NCBI GenBank assembly: GCA_020736575.1
Contig: JAGPYM010000044.1
Coordinates: 124,001-188,000, forward strand
Length of the DNA: 64,000 nt
Source of the DNA: Thelonectria olida
Lineage: Eukaryota; Ascomycota; Sordariomycetes; Hypocreales; Nectriaceae
Direction: 5' to 3'
The notes beneath the pieces were generated by a model. That model was not told where the DNA came from. It did not search any database and worked only from the letters and a program-made list of their open reading frames with translations. A program made the position numbers and the translations under genes. Of the stretch, positions 1 to 10,557 are shown piece by piece (the first letter of the stretch is position 1; each line of letters begins with the position of its first letter).

Positions 1-682
1 ATCCGAGGACGCCGCCGTCTGCGCTGGCAATGTCTTGACTTCCCAGCGCATCGTGGACGTCATCTTCAGGGCTTTCAAGGCTGTGGCTGCCAGCCAGGGG
101 TGCATGAACAACCTCACTTTCGGCACTGATGATGAGGAGAACGGTTTCGGATATTACGAGACAATTTGTGGCGGCTCAGGTGGAGGCCCGACTTGGGACG
201 GCACGAGTGGTGTTCACACAAACATGACCAACACTCGCATTACAGATCCCGAGGTATTGGAGAGGAGGTATCCAGTAATCCTCAGGAGGTTTTGTCTCCG
301 TGATGGAAGCAGGGGCGAAGGCGCCCATCCAGGTGGAGATGGCATTATTCGCGAGATCGAATTCTCCATCCCAACGAAGGTGTCCATTCTGAGCGAGAGA
401 CGCTCATTCGCTCCGTACGGCCTCGAAGGAGGTGCCGATGGGCAGAGGGGCCAGAACCTTTGGGTCAAGAAGACTGGCAGGGTTATTAACCTCGGCGGCA
501 AGAATACCGCCATGATGGATGCGGGCGACTGTATCGTGGTAAAGTCTCCCGGCGGAGGTGGTTGGGGGTCTCCAGAGTCAGTCCCAGGCAGCTCTAATGG
601 GGTGAATAACGCAAAACGTGGCTTTGTAGGAGCTGCGAACGGAACAGTTGACATGATCATGTCCATGGGAGAGTCGGCTTGA
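1..682 (+). CDS. Hydantoinase B / 5-oxoprolinase-like protein, C-terminal part (5' end outside window)
   Basis: The frame is open from base 2, so the gene starts before the window; about 226 residues are visible. They carry the end of a hydantoinase B/oxoprolinase domain: [17 protein letters not shown] near the start, the glycine-rich [15 protein letters not shown] stretch, [16 protein letters not shown], and the closing [11 protein letters not shown]. Family members carry out ATP-dependent opening of 5-oxoproline or hydantoin rings, in fungi usually as one long cytosolic polypeptide with the HyuA half first. The last 30 residues ([16 protein letters not shown]...) are a poorly conserved tail. 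Substrate cannot be read from this fragment. Its neighbours, an allantoate-permease-like transporter and an oxygenase, would fit breakdown of a cyclic nitrogen compound, but that is inference. No intron is visible in the part shown. Confidence 0.88.
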   Translation, partial: SEDAAVCAGNVLTSQRIVDVIFRAFKAVAASQGCMNNLTFGTDDEENGFGYYETICGGSGGGPTWDGTSGVHTNMTNTRITDPEVLERRYPVILRRFCLRDGSRGEGAHPGGDGIIREIEFSIPTKVSILSERRSFAPYGLEGGADGQRGQNLWVKKTGRVINLGGKNTAMMDAGDCIVVKSPGGGGWGSPESVPGSSNGVNNAKRGFVGAANGTVDMIMSMGESA

Positions 683-1643
683 GGTCACTAGAAGGATTAG
701 TACACTAATCCTCATAGAATAGAGATCATTTCCATTCACAATTCCCGAAACACCGTGGGCTCTCACTTCAATCCCCTACGTTTCCCATTATAGACGATTT
801 ACGGACAACAACGTTGGCCTATAATTAAGCATTTCATCTCCCTACTAGATCTCCTAAAAGCCGGACCATCTAGGGCCGTACCTAGGTCTAGCAAGCTTGA
901 AGTTGTGTCCCTGACACTCGCACAGGATTCCCAACGGAGCTGATCTATTCCAGATTTGATCTTCCCCCACACGCAGAGATAGTCTCGCCGTCCTCCTGGT
1001 CACTCTGCAGGCGTGCAATGGGCCCAGCATCCATGTCCCAGCAATGCCGATTACCCCAGCGCACGGCGATTGAGATCTGGGAGGAGCCGTAGATGCCGCA
1101 CCGCCGCACCGGAGTGCATTACTAGCACCATCGTAGTCTCTTTTAAGATGACCAAGATACGTCATTCGAATCTTGTCCCATGTTATGCAATTAGTCAATT
1201 CGCCTTAGCACGTAGGGGAAAATGGGATTGAGGACGACTCGTGCTGCTGGTGGCTTGTTCTAGATTTGTTGCTTTAATGCATCATCGACAACCATTTGTT
1301 GATTGGCCTCCTTTGATGTTATTGTCTAACTTGTCACATGGAGCACCGGAGAGGAGCTCCCTGCCACTGAGCTAGGAGGAGCTCCAACGCTGACATAGAC
1401 TAGTGTAGATCTATGTGCTCGCCATGCTCCTCCATCAAAAGGAAATACTCGGCTTTCACATCCACTCTCATCCTTACTGGTATCAGAGAAATGTGCGAGA
1501 TCGGTCCTCTTCTCAGAATATAATTATCGGCCTTCGGCCGTTATCTGATCAAATCCACGACACGAAGAACACACCAGAGGATCACAACCACACAACCGAA
1601 TAAGAGTGACCAACCAGTGTAACAAACCTTCAACACCTTCATC
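683..1643. other. Intergenic region with GGAGCNCC cluster
   Basis: No credible coding sequence. It holds the 3' flank of the oxoprolinase-like gene and the promoter of the oxygenase at 1644. Three GGAGCNCC motifs lie at 1340-1385 (listed separately). A GC-rich hairpin, CGGCCTTCGGCCG, lies at about 1529-1541. Confidence 0.6.
1340..1385. promoter_or_regulatory. Triple GGAGCNCC motif, candidate operator of the oxygenase gene
   Basis: GGAGCACC at 1340-1347, GGAGCTCC at 1353-1360 and GGAGCTCC at 1378-1385 lie within 46 bp, about 260-300 bp before the oxygenase ATG. The last copy is extended to GGAGGAGCTCC. Similar motifs recur upstream of four further promoter regions in the first 16 kb. The regulatory role is inferred from recurrence and palindromy only. 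Confidence 0.4.
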
Positions 1644-3017
1644 ATGGCTACCAGTCTCGACTCTCTTCCGGCATACACTCCCCCTCCCCCTACCAAGGAG
1701 AATCGTGAGCACCCCTCCATCACCTGTGACAATCTTCCCTAACGCAAATCCTGCTAGTCGACTATGTGGATCTCGTAAACCTGGACCTTTCCAAGTTCGA
1801 TACCCCCGAGGGTCGTAAAGAGCTTGCCAAGGACCTGTTCGAGGCTGCTACGGGATATGGCTTTCTCACGCTTACAAACCATGGCATCTCCAACGAGACA
1901 TACCAGCGTCAGATGAGGATCGCCAACTCGGTCATGACCTTGTCTCCCGAGGACAAGGCTCCATACGAGGGTAATTCCTCGCACTCTAGCCTTCAATTCC
2001 CTGCTAATACATTTTACAGTCACTCCCGAAGAAGATGCTCGCGGCCTCTACGTCGGCTTCAAGCCCTCCGGGCCCCTCGGACACAAGGGCGGCTTTCCGA
2101 AGCAGCTGGATCACTACAACATTCTCGTGCACGACCCCAAGAACCGCGCGCATCCCGAAATCATGCGCCCTTACATCGAAGAGACAAACCAGGTGATGCA
2201 CTTCATCCGAACCAACATTCTCGCCAAGCTCCTGAAGCTTGTTGCCATGATCCTCGAGGTGCCGGAGGAGGCTGTCCTCTCTACCCACGCTCCAGGCGGC
2301 TCCAAGACGGAGTACATTCGCTACGTAAGCACTCGAGCGTAACAGTGTTGAACATCAAGTCGACTCACAATCTATAGATGATGTGTGAGCCCCGCTCCAA
2401 GGAGGAGAGTGAAAAGTACCGTGACATCTTCCTCTCCGGCCACACTGGCAAGTACAAGAGTCGTCACTATCGCCACGTCAACTAATCAGCATACAGACTG
2501 GGGCACTTGGACTTTCCTCTTCAGTCAGCCCATTGCCGCTCTGCAGGTCCTCTGCCACCACACCGGAAAGTACAGGTGGGTAAAGCATCAGCCCCATGGA
2601 CTCGTCGTCAACTTTGGCGAGGCCCTGGAGCGTCTCACCGGAGGTCTCTTCAAGGCGACGGTGCACCGCGTCGTGCAGCCCCCTGTTGATCAGCGCCACC
2701 TCCGTCGCATTGGCGTCATCTACTTCTCGCGTCCTGCCGACGACAGGGAGCTGGTACCCATCGAGAACTCGCCGCTCCTCCAGCGCATGGGCGCTGATAA
2801 GCCCATGGACGACCGAGTCTTTTGCATGGCGGACTATCTTGATGCTAGGAAGCATGGTTGGAAGCGATACGAGTTTGACATTGACAAGCCCAGAGACGAG
2901 TCCAAGCACGCCGACTTCTTTGATGGCGAGTACCCTGACCCGGAGGGCCACCAGAGCTTGGGCAAGTTCGACAACGTCCCGAGGGTCAAGTATGAGATTC
3001 CTACCGTCCAAACCTAA
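1644..3017 (+). CDS. 2-oxoglutarate/Fe(II)-dependent oxygenase (isopenicillin-N-synthase-like fold)
   Basis: Cytosolic dioxygenase that would couple 2-oxoglutarate decarboxylation to oxidation of an unknown small substrate. Exons: 1644-1704, 1758-1970, 2020-2324, 2378-2447, 2497-3017; 389 aa. The N-terminal DIOX_N region (VNLDLSKF..., GYGFLTLTNHGIS) is followed by the 2OG-FeII domain. The iron ligands are H215-T-D217 in GHTDWGTWTFLF and H273 in KATVHRV; a conserved R (about 287) precedes IGVIYFS. Intron 4 (2448-2496) begins GCAAGT. Only this GC donor keeps the HxD motif in frame; the nearby GT (2452) shifts the frame. The start is the first ATG giving the MATSLDSLPAYTPPPP leader. Upstream lies a triple GGAGCNCC motif. 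The family is broad (gibberellin, thymine and alkaloid oxygenases), so the substrate is open. Confidence 0.9.
2448..2496 (+). other. GC-AG intron in the oxygenase gene
   Basis: Donor G|GCAAGT, branch-like ACTAATC near 2481, acceptor ACAG. Length 49 nt. Splicing here creates the codon GAC of the catalytic HxD motif. Confidence 0.8.
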
Positions 3018-4362
3018 TCATTGGTTTGCTCGGACAATTGTCTTTTCCGACATTTGTGCAGCTCTCGAAGATCATCATATTTCAGCGAGCATTGATTAGG
3101 CATAAATTTGCGGTCTTGGGAGCCGCAGCCTGACTTGGGAAGGCATTTTGCCCCAGCCACTCATTATGAATTCAATACTATTGTTTTCTAATTACATTTT
3201 GAAATGATTGTGACACCTAAGAATGTCTGTTGCGACTCCTCTCTTAAGAACCTACTCGACTACCCTACAGAAGCCAGCAAATTCTTAATTTCCACGATCC
3301 TCCTCCGATTTTGCAGCTTGATGTCCTAAAAACTGCTAGATTTGGCATGAGATCTCATTGGATACGATTAGATATGTGTGAAAGCTGCCGACTTGGTCCA
3401 GTGTCGGCATATGCATCCGAATGATCTGGTGTTCTCCCGCATGAACTGGCAAGGATTAATTGATTCGAAGCAGTGCACATGTTCATTGAGCGACACCAAT
3501 TTATCTTCACACCAGTAAAACCTTGCATTGATCTGTCTATAGACGTCATTGGCATCATCAACAGCCTCATGGCGACAAGCCGAAGCCATCTCATTGACGA
3601 ACTGAGCGCCCTGCATCTAAGAAAGTGGATACCGGATTCGTTCCCCGGAACCGAGGCGACGTTATCAGTCTGTCCACTGGCAATTCTCCACCGTTATCTC
3701 GTCGTATCTACGAGGACCCTATCTGTCCCGAGAGAAAGGAGAAGACACGATGTAGATATCTGGTGCAAAGGATAGCCTGGAGTTGAGTCTGAACTTGTGG
3801 TGTGATGCTAGACCAAGATACCCTTTTGCCTTCCCTGACCTTGACTCGAGTCTTGAGATAGTCGCGAACTCTCGGTGTATTGCCGGTGGGAGGAGCACCG
3901 CCCGTCCCAGGCAATCAGCGACTAGTGCCAACGACGGCTCAGACGCCGAGGAGCTGCTTATCACCAATCTGGAGGGCATGGATCATGGCCTGGCCTGTCC
4001 AACCATCCCCGCGCATCACTGCCCCAGATTCAACTGCAGCCGACGGCCGTTGCATATTGCTGGCGCTCGGAATGCAACCCCCGCCGCTGTCCGGGGTAAA
4101 CCATCTACTGCTATCGGTGAGGAGCGCCTCTCACCTTGTGACGCGCTATCAACCGTGTGAAGCTGGGAACATCCCATGCTCAGTGCCTCCCGAACTATAA
4201 GGTAGGTCGAGACGTGGAAGGCAGGGTTGAAAAACAATTATAAGTACGGGCAGAGGCGTGCATCAACGAACAAGAGAAGCCACTCTTCAACCTCTGAGTC
4301 GAAGCACCTTGGTTCACAAGCGATCGACCAACTATCCAACAGAACTCTTCGGGATATCAAAC
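3018..4362. other. Intergenic region with two GGAGCNCC motifs
   Basis: About 1.3 kb with no gene I can support; open frames at 3783-4200 on both strands have no recognisable domain. It is the promoter region of the MFS transporter, with GGAGCACC at 3892-3899 and GGAGCGCC at 4121-4128. Confidence 0.55.
4115..4135. promoter_or_regulatory. Imperfect palindrome around GGAGCGCC, candidate operator of the MFS gene
   Basis: The block GGTGAGGAGCGCCTCTCACC reads nearly the same on both strands. It lies about 235 bp before the transporter ATG and contains the same core found upstream of neighbouring genes. Confidence 0.38.
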
Positions 4363-6054
4363 ATGTTTCCAAGACTCAAGGAATACATCCACGGGAACCC
4401 CCGGTCTCCCCTCGAGAAGAAGCTCGTCTTCAAGCTCGATGTCTTCATCTTGACCTTTTGCTGTTTGGCTTACTTTATGTAAGCGCCGAGAAAGTCCTTG
4501 GGAATCAGACTCTTTGCTAACGATGAGCAGGAACTATCTGGATCGATCCAACATCACGCAAGCCTATGTCTCTGGAATGAGAGAGGACCTTGACTTTAAA
4601 GGCGCCGAGCTCACCGTCATCAACTCGATTTATCAAACTGGATATATGATGTGAGTCTCGATCTGGACGCAAACGCATTGAGATAGTTTCTAACACTGAG
4701 CAGCGGCATCGTCCCCAACAACCTTCTTCTTACGCGATTCCGCCCTAGAATCTTTTTCCCGCTGATGATTTGCATCTGGGCGACCTTTACCATGTGCACG
4801 GCCGCTGCCAAACGCCCCGAAGACATTATGGTGATTCGATTCTTCCAGGGGTACTCCGAGTCGTGTGTCTTTGCGGGCACTCATCTTATTCTCGGATCGT
4901 GGTACACTGAAGAGGAACTTGGTAAGAGAAGTGCCATCTTCACTGGCTCTGGACTGGCCGGTGGCATGTTTGGTGGCTTCTTGCAGACGGGCATCCACAA
5001 GTCTATGAATGGACTGCACGGCCTCCCCGGTTGGCGCTGGCTGTTTATCGTGAGTGCAATGAGCTTGGTTCAATCTCGAGGCTCGGAGTTGACAGTTTCT
5101 TTTGCAGATTGACGGAATCATCACTTTCCCAGTTGCCATCTACGGCTACTTCCTGTTCCCGGATACCCCCGCCACCACCACAGCGCCCTACTTGTCCCAC
5201 GAAGAAAAACTGCTCGCCATCGAGCGTGTTCCCATTTCCGAGGATAAGCCCATTCTGAACAAGGCCTTCGCCAAGACCGTCTTCAACTCGTGGTACTTCT
5301 ACGCTTTTGCCCTCCTCTGGATCCTGGGCAACTGCTCCGAGGCTTTCAGCTCCCAGACGCTCCTCAACCTGTACATGCAGGCTCACCCGACGATCAAGTA
5401 CAGTGTTTACCAGATGAACAACTACCCGACGGGAGTTCAAGCTGTCGGCATTGTCTCGACGCTGCTTTGGGCGACCTATACCGACGTTTACGGGAAGCGA
5501 TGGATCACCGGATACTACAACGCCGTCGTCGGAATCGCCACGTCGGTCATCCTCCTCGCCCCTGGCACCACCACGGCCGGTCACTTTGGCGCCTACTACT
5601 GGGCGGGCTCCATCTACTGCTGCCAGGCCACGTTTTTTGCCTGGGCCAACGACACTCTTCGAAGCAAGCCTCCGGCCCTTCGGGCGGCTGTCATCGGAGC
5701 CATGAACTTCTCTGGAAACCTCTTTCAAGCCTGGTGGCCACTCATCTTCTACCGCGCCGATGCTGCGCCAAAGTTCACTGTTAGTGTCCCCCCCTTTTGC
5801 CACGTCTGTTGAGCGTTGAGTCGTGTTTTTAGCTAACCATCAATTAGCGCGGAATGTGGTGCATGATTGGCGTCTGCTCCTTGTTGGCTATCTGGGTTAC
5901 TGTCATGGTTTGGTACGAGAGGAGGGACAAGAAGGAGCAGGTTGTTCTTGAGGGTCTCGCTGTGGCTGAGGCTGCGGCTTCAAAGGTTGGAGATGAGGAG
6001 GCTTTGGATGGCGACAAGAAGATGCGCGCTGAGGTCCATGCTGCCTCTGCTTGA
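4363..6054 (+). CDS. MFS transporter, allantoate permease (Dal5/anion:cation symporter) type
   Basis: Plasma-membrane symporter for a small anionic or amide-like solute. Exons: 4363-4478, 4531-4650, 4704-5049, 5108-5779, 5848-6054; 486 aa. Family marks are KLDVFILTFCCLAYFMNYLDRSNI at the first membrane span, then NAYVSGM-like AYVSGMREDL, the loop GRFQGYSES-like RFFQGYSESCVFAGTH, and about 12 hydrophobic segments. A long central loop (TTAPYLSHEEKLLAIERV) is typical of Dal5 relatives. The tail is charged and cytosolic. The ATG at 4363 gives the usual short N-terminus; an in-frame GTG at 4258 is unlikely in a fungus. The gene sits between the oxygenase and the regulator, which suggests it imports the substrate of the cluster. 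Substrates of relatives include allantoate, ureidosuccinate, nicotinate and biotin precursors, so specificity is not assigned. Confidence 0.92.
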
Positions 6055-6770
6055 TGACCTAACTGTATATTCTGGGTGTTATTAGTACGTACGTGCGTAC
6101 GCCCTTGGGTCTCGGTCTTCAATATTCTTCTTCTTCTAAATACCTGCGTGTCTTCCTCATTCACACATAACAAACAATGCATGGCCTACTCGGTCTTGTA
6201 ACTTCTTTCCCCGCCCCAGTGATAATTGGAAGCATTTCATAACCTGTACGAAGGAGCCTGCAGACCATCACCTCCTCAACGGCTTGTGCCCTGATCCCAG
6301 TATGTGGCGTTCAGTTGATTACTCCGCCCGTTGAGCAGGCCTATGCGCTGCAACTACGCTGGGAGGAGCTCCTCCGCTCCGCTCAACTATCGTATCTTAT
6401 CCCTGGCCGGGTACTGTTATCCCCCCCTTGATTGGCCTCACTCCCTCGTCCCATGACGCTATCTCCCCGCACACACCAAGCAAACCAATGACGGAGGATT
6501 CATTGCAATCCATTGCTTCAAGCTAGGGCAGTCATCCCAGCACGGATATCGGTCGCTGATTCAAGCTCTCCCCACAAAACAGATAAGCTTGCGTGGAGCC
6601 AGATGTGCAACACCAGGGAATCGTGACTATCTGCCCGCGATTGCTGTCAACATAGCATCCCCTCACTTTACGGAGTTCACGCCTTGCCCATACTGCAAAG
6701 TCCCCTGCACAGATGCACTCTTGAACGTACGATCTTTCGAAACAGTCCATAGCCACCCCTAGATCCAGAC
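6055..6770. other. Intergenic region, promoter of the C2H2 regulator
   Basis: No coding sequence is supported. A perfect 14-bp palindrome with the GGAGCTCC core lies at 6362-6375. A short tandem of GTACGT-type bases occurs near 6085. Confidence 0.55.
6362..6375. promoter_or_regulatory. Perfect palindrome GGAGGAGCTCCTCC, candidate autoregulatory site
   Basis: The 14-bp sequence equals its own reverse complement. It lies about 396 bp before the start of the C2H2 regulator and shares its core with sites upstream of the oxygenase, transporter, GST/reductase and extended SDR. Confidence 0.42.
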
Positions 6771-9239
6771 ATGTCGACAACTATGGAGGACGTTGCCTCG
6801 ACCCCGGCTGCCACACCTAACCCTACCTTGCGGCCATTTGCCTGCCCAGCCTGTTCCAGCCGCTTCACCCGACTGGCAAGTATCGTCTTCGCTTGTGACA
6901 AGTCCACGGCCCTGACAACTTGAATAGGAAAATTTGAACCGGCATACTCGCTCAGTCCATCGAGAGTCAAACCAAAGACCTTTCCCATGCCCCCACTGCG
7001 ATGTCTCATTCTCAAGAAGGTGAGTACTGTCCCCCTCCCTTCTCAACTGCAACAATCCTCACCCCGTGCTCATCATCAATGCAGCGATTTGAGAAAGAGA
7101 CATATTAAAAAGGCTCACTTAAAACGGTCAACGTCGCCAAAATCCCCAGTGGAACCTGCGCCTGAGAGCAATGACTGTGTTGAAGAGGTAAATCTATGAC
7201 TACAACTCGTAGGAGCCTTTTTTAATAAACATTCATAGGGTGATCAGTTCTCATCAAGCGACATCTCTTGGCTCTTTAGGCTTCCCCAGTACATCGCATC
7301 TTACTTCGAAAAGTTCCATCCCACACTTCCGGCGCTTCACAAGCCAAGTATTGATTTGGCTACCACGAGAGAGCCGTTGCTCCAGGCGATTGCCTGCTTG
7401 GGGTCCACGTATCATGCTCCAGGTCAGAAGTACAGTATGGTACTGTTTGAAGCTGGACTTAAAGCTCTTGACAGTTATGTATGAGCCGTTCCCTCCTCTG
7501 AAGAGAACCTAGGTGGTTTGTCTAACATGAAAAGACCCAAGAAGACCGTACCAGATTCCGGGAGGTGTGGGTAATTCAGGCCTATGTGCTCTTCGAGTAT
7601 TTCGCCATCTACAGCTGCCAAGAGAACTTGTTCCCGAGGGCTTTGGCCATACACAGAAATCTTGTCGACAGCGCTCGCGAGTTCCAACTGCTTCAAGATG
7701 GGGCAGCATTGAGCACTGGGAGTCCTGATGCGTCAATGAATCATATGAATGAACCCGACAATGAACAAACCAGGTGGAAAGCATTCATTGAGCAGGAATC
7801 CCAGAAGAGGTAAGCTTCACGGCATTCATTTCAATATTGAGGTCATCGTTGACCCTTGTAGGATCATCTTCTCCCTCTACTACCTCGACTCTCAATTATC
7901 AGTAACGTGCAACATGAGACCCCTTTTATCAGCACTTGAGCTAAAATACGAGCTTCCATGCCCTGATAACCTCTGGGCGTCACCTAATGCCACCGCATGG
8001 AGCCTTCTCCTCCAAGTCCAGAACTCGTCGTTTAATACGAATGAAGAGGACGACTACGAAGCAAACCCTGATCCGAGGCCAGCTCATGGCGATCTTTACG
8101 AATGTCTCTTGCACTTGATTCATCCCAACCGTGCTGTGGGACAACCTCTAGGCCTGTTGTGGTACTCTCCATTTGCTTCACTCATTCTTATCATTCAGAT
8201 GCAAATGATGATTCGAGACATGACCATGGCGAGCATTTTCTTCTGTATCAACATTAATCCAGGATCAACCAGGCATAACCTGTTCGTCGCTAGACCATGC
8301 ACTGTCTCTTTGCTACTGACACTTCTACTCAGATCTCTAATATCGGAAGAGAACCGCGCTCAAATCTTCCAAGCGCTTCACAGTCTCGCAGGTATGTGCT
8401 GATATCAAATGGACGGTCTAGATCTAACATGACTTGTCAGATCTTATTCCCAAACTCGGCACTCTGAGTTACTTGGACGAAACCACTGCTTTTGGAGTCG
8501 ATGAATCTCCTCAGCCCGACAGAGGAAATAGGTTGCTTTGGCATTCCGTTTGGATGGCCTGGCACTACACCGCGATGACCCTGACGCACCAAGACGCTCT
8601 ACTTACCACTGGGATTGTTGAATTGGGCCTACCAAGCGCAATATCAAGTAAGATCTTCGAGACAGCGAACGCAAACAAACAAAACATGACTAACTTGTTG
8701 ACAGCTTGCTGGGAACTAGGTAAACCTCGATCGAAGAATTATAGGGATGTTTACAATGACAGAGACTTTATCCGCATCGTATGTGAATATGGCATATTAT
8801 TCTACGAAACTAAACTGACAATTTCTAGGTTGAGCACTTGGAAAGCTTGATCGAGTTGCTCAACTCTCCCGCCTGGACAACAGCAAACCACGACGGAACG
8901 TCAACACAGTCTCACGAGGACCCATTCATGACTATGCTCGGATTCAAAGCATGTATCATGGGATGGAGAGTGGTCCGCTTAATGGCGTTGAGCATTGAGC
9001 ACATCGTCATGACGGAGGAAATGCCCATTCGATCAACCATCTCTACTTCTATGGCTCAAGTTATTCTAGCAAGGCTCATGGAAGCCATTAATTCTGGCGG
9101 CCAAGATTTCATTCCTGGGGCCACTTCAGATGCTCGCTACCTCAACTGGGCGGCCAAGGCGTTTTCGATACGGAGCACTTGGCCCACTGGTGCATGGATG
9201 GTTGCCGCATTCCAGGAAACTCAGCGGGAGGTAGTGTAG
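6771..9239 (+). CDS. C2H2 zinc-finger transcription factor with fungal_trans regulatory domain
   Basis: Nuclear regulator, 678 aa. Exons: 6771-6875, 6928-7019, 7085-7187, 7239-7478, 7535-7809, 7862-8391, 8441-8647, 8705-8778, 8829-9239. Two C2H2 fingers open the protein: CPAC...H-x4-H (residues about 25-46) and CPHC...H-x4-H (about 55-76). Each finger is interrupted by an intron, so both only appear after splicing. The first intron uses a GC donor. A middle-homology region follows: PQYIASYFEKFHPTLPALHKPS, LLQAIACLGSTY, RIIFSLYYLDSQLSV. The gene lies inside the putative cluster and carries the GGAGGAGCTCCTCC palindrome upstream, so it is the best candidate for the local regulator. The target site is inference. 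Its 3' end faces the GST gene with only about 50 bp between them. Confidence 0.9.
6876..6927 (+). other. GC-AG intron inside the first zinc finger
   Basis: Donor CTG|GCAAGT, branch CTGAC near 6912, acceptor ATAG. Only this junction joins ...SSRFTRL to ENLNRHTRSVH, which completes the first finger. The alternative GT four bases on breaks the frame. Confidence 0.78.
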
Positions 9240-9288
9240 ATATTTAATCATCTCTCAGTTCATCGACTGGTCTTCTATCTCAATACGC

Positions 9289-10081
9289 CTACAAGCCATC
9301 ATAGTCGGGGTAAGTACCACCAGGCTCATCTCGGATGACATTCTCTCCCAGAATTTTAGTAAATATGGGATCCGACCTAAATCTCATGTAATATTCGTGC
9401 ACAATGGGATGCTTCTCTGCCCACGCCTTCGTAAAAACCTATAATTAAAATTAGCCAAGCAGCCATTAATTTTGGTCCTCAAACTTACATATTGGTATCC
9501 TCTAGCCAACCCAGAAATGACAAACAAATCCGCAATTGTCAGTGTGTCGCCGACAAGGAACCTTTTGCCCGAGATCTCCTTCTCAACAGCTCGAACCGTG
9601 AGTTCACAGTTCTCTTCCAACTGAAGTAGCTGCTCTGGTGTGGCCGACGATCGCCCAATGATGGGATTAATCCAAGCCATGATGGGTGGAAGCAACTCAT
9701 AATCCGTAAATGACGCCCATCGCAAGCAGGTAGTCTCTTCAAGAAGGCCCGAGCCGAGAAGAGTAGTCTTCGGGTCTTGCTTCGCCACTGTTGATGGGAG
9801 GTTCGTTAGCTTGTGGATATTAAAACCCATTCATGGCACTTACAGAACCACGAAACTGCAATATTCTCATAGACACAGAATCCATCGGCAGTTTCGAGGG
9901 CAGGGACTTTGCCAGGATGAAATTTGGACAAGTAGACATCGCCGACGCCTCCTTTTTCGGGGTAGATCTTGATGGGGAATGCATTCACGATTTCGACATC
10001 GAGTTTCATGAGCTCGGCGATGTACAAGACCATTGTAGATCGCGGGGCTTTTGGGTACGTGTAGATCTTTCCGAACGACAT
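9289..10081 (-). CDS. Glutathione S-transferase, EF1B-gamma/Ure2-like class
   Basis: Cytosolic enzyme joining glutathione to electrophiles. Exons on the minus strand: 10081-9844, 9787-9489, 9438-9289; 228 aa. The N-terminal thioredoxin-like half starts MSFGKIYTYPKAPRSTMVLYIAE and contains GKVPALETADGFCVYENIAV, the glutathione-binding VPA-LE/D-x-S-like turn. The C-terminal helical half has LEENCELTVRAVEKEISGKRFLVGDTLTIADLFV, the N-capping box region typical of the family. Donors are T|GTAAGT and TAT|GTAAGT. It is divergent from the reductase gene, with a shared promoter of 476 bp holding a GGAGCGCC motif. A GST in a cluster may detoxify or conjugate an intermediate; no substrate can be given. 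Confidence 0.92.
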
Positions 10082-10557
10082 GGTGAAGGATTGGTTTGGG
10101 ATTGGAGTAGTGAATTGAGGTTGCTAGCAAAGATGCAGGAATATTTACAGATGCATTTGTTAATATAAATAAAGTCGGCTGAATCTCTAATCTAAGATGG
10201 AGTATGCATCGAGTCTGCATTTGATATGAGGAGCTCGTTTGATCGGTTCAAGTCCCGAGGCAGATCTTAGTCACGTATGCTTATCAATTCGACCCAAGAG
10301 AGGAGCGCCTCCTGCTCCACTCCAAGACCGGCATCTAGGCTTCATGCCAGTGTCATGCAGACTTAAAAAGGCTAAGGTTGTCTTGTGCCAGGTGGCATTA
10401 GTCGAAGATCGCCCCTCATTTTGTGTAAATTGATGTCAAGTGTCAAGCATTAACTTAACCTCAAGTCTCTTTCAGAATTTCAGTCCTTTTGTGCTGCGAA
10501 GAGCGCCAGCAAAAGCCCAAGCAGCAAACCGTTCAATTGTATTCAAGACAACAGACA
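10082..10557. promoter_or_regulatory. Bidirectional promoter of GST and reductase with GGAGCGCC motif
   Basis: This 476-bp region separates two divergent genes. GGAGCGCC lies at 10302-10309, extended to GGAGCGCCTCC, and a one-mismatch copy GGAGCTCG lies near 10229. The site is nearly central, about 220 bp from the GST start and 250 bp from the reductase start. Confidence 0.45.

Noticed and set aside
1518..1552. Hairpin CGGCCTTCGGCCG with flanks faintly like spliceosomal RNA
   Set aside because: The sequence does not match U2 or other snRNA cores beyond a few bases; it is only a GC hairpin.
3783..4200. Open frames of 100-125 codons on both strands
   Set aside because: Composition and lack of any motif suggest chance; they overlap the MFS promoter motifs.
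5045..5803. 252-codon antisense open frame in the MFS gene
   Set aside because: Shadow of the codon-biased sense gene; the sense product is a clear transporter.
10240..10270. tRNA-like GGTTCAAGTCC
   Set aside because: No matching T-stem, anticodon arm or acceptor stem could be folded around it.
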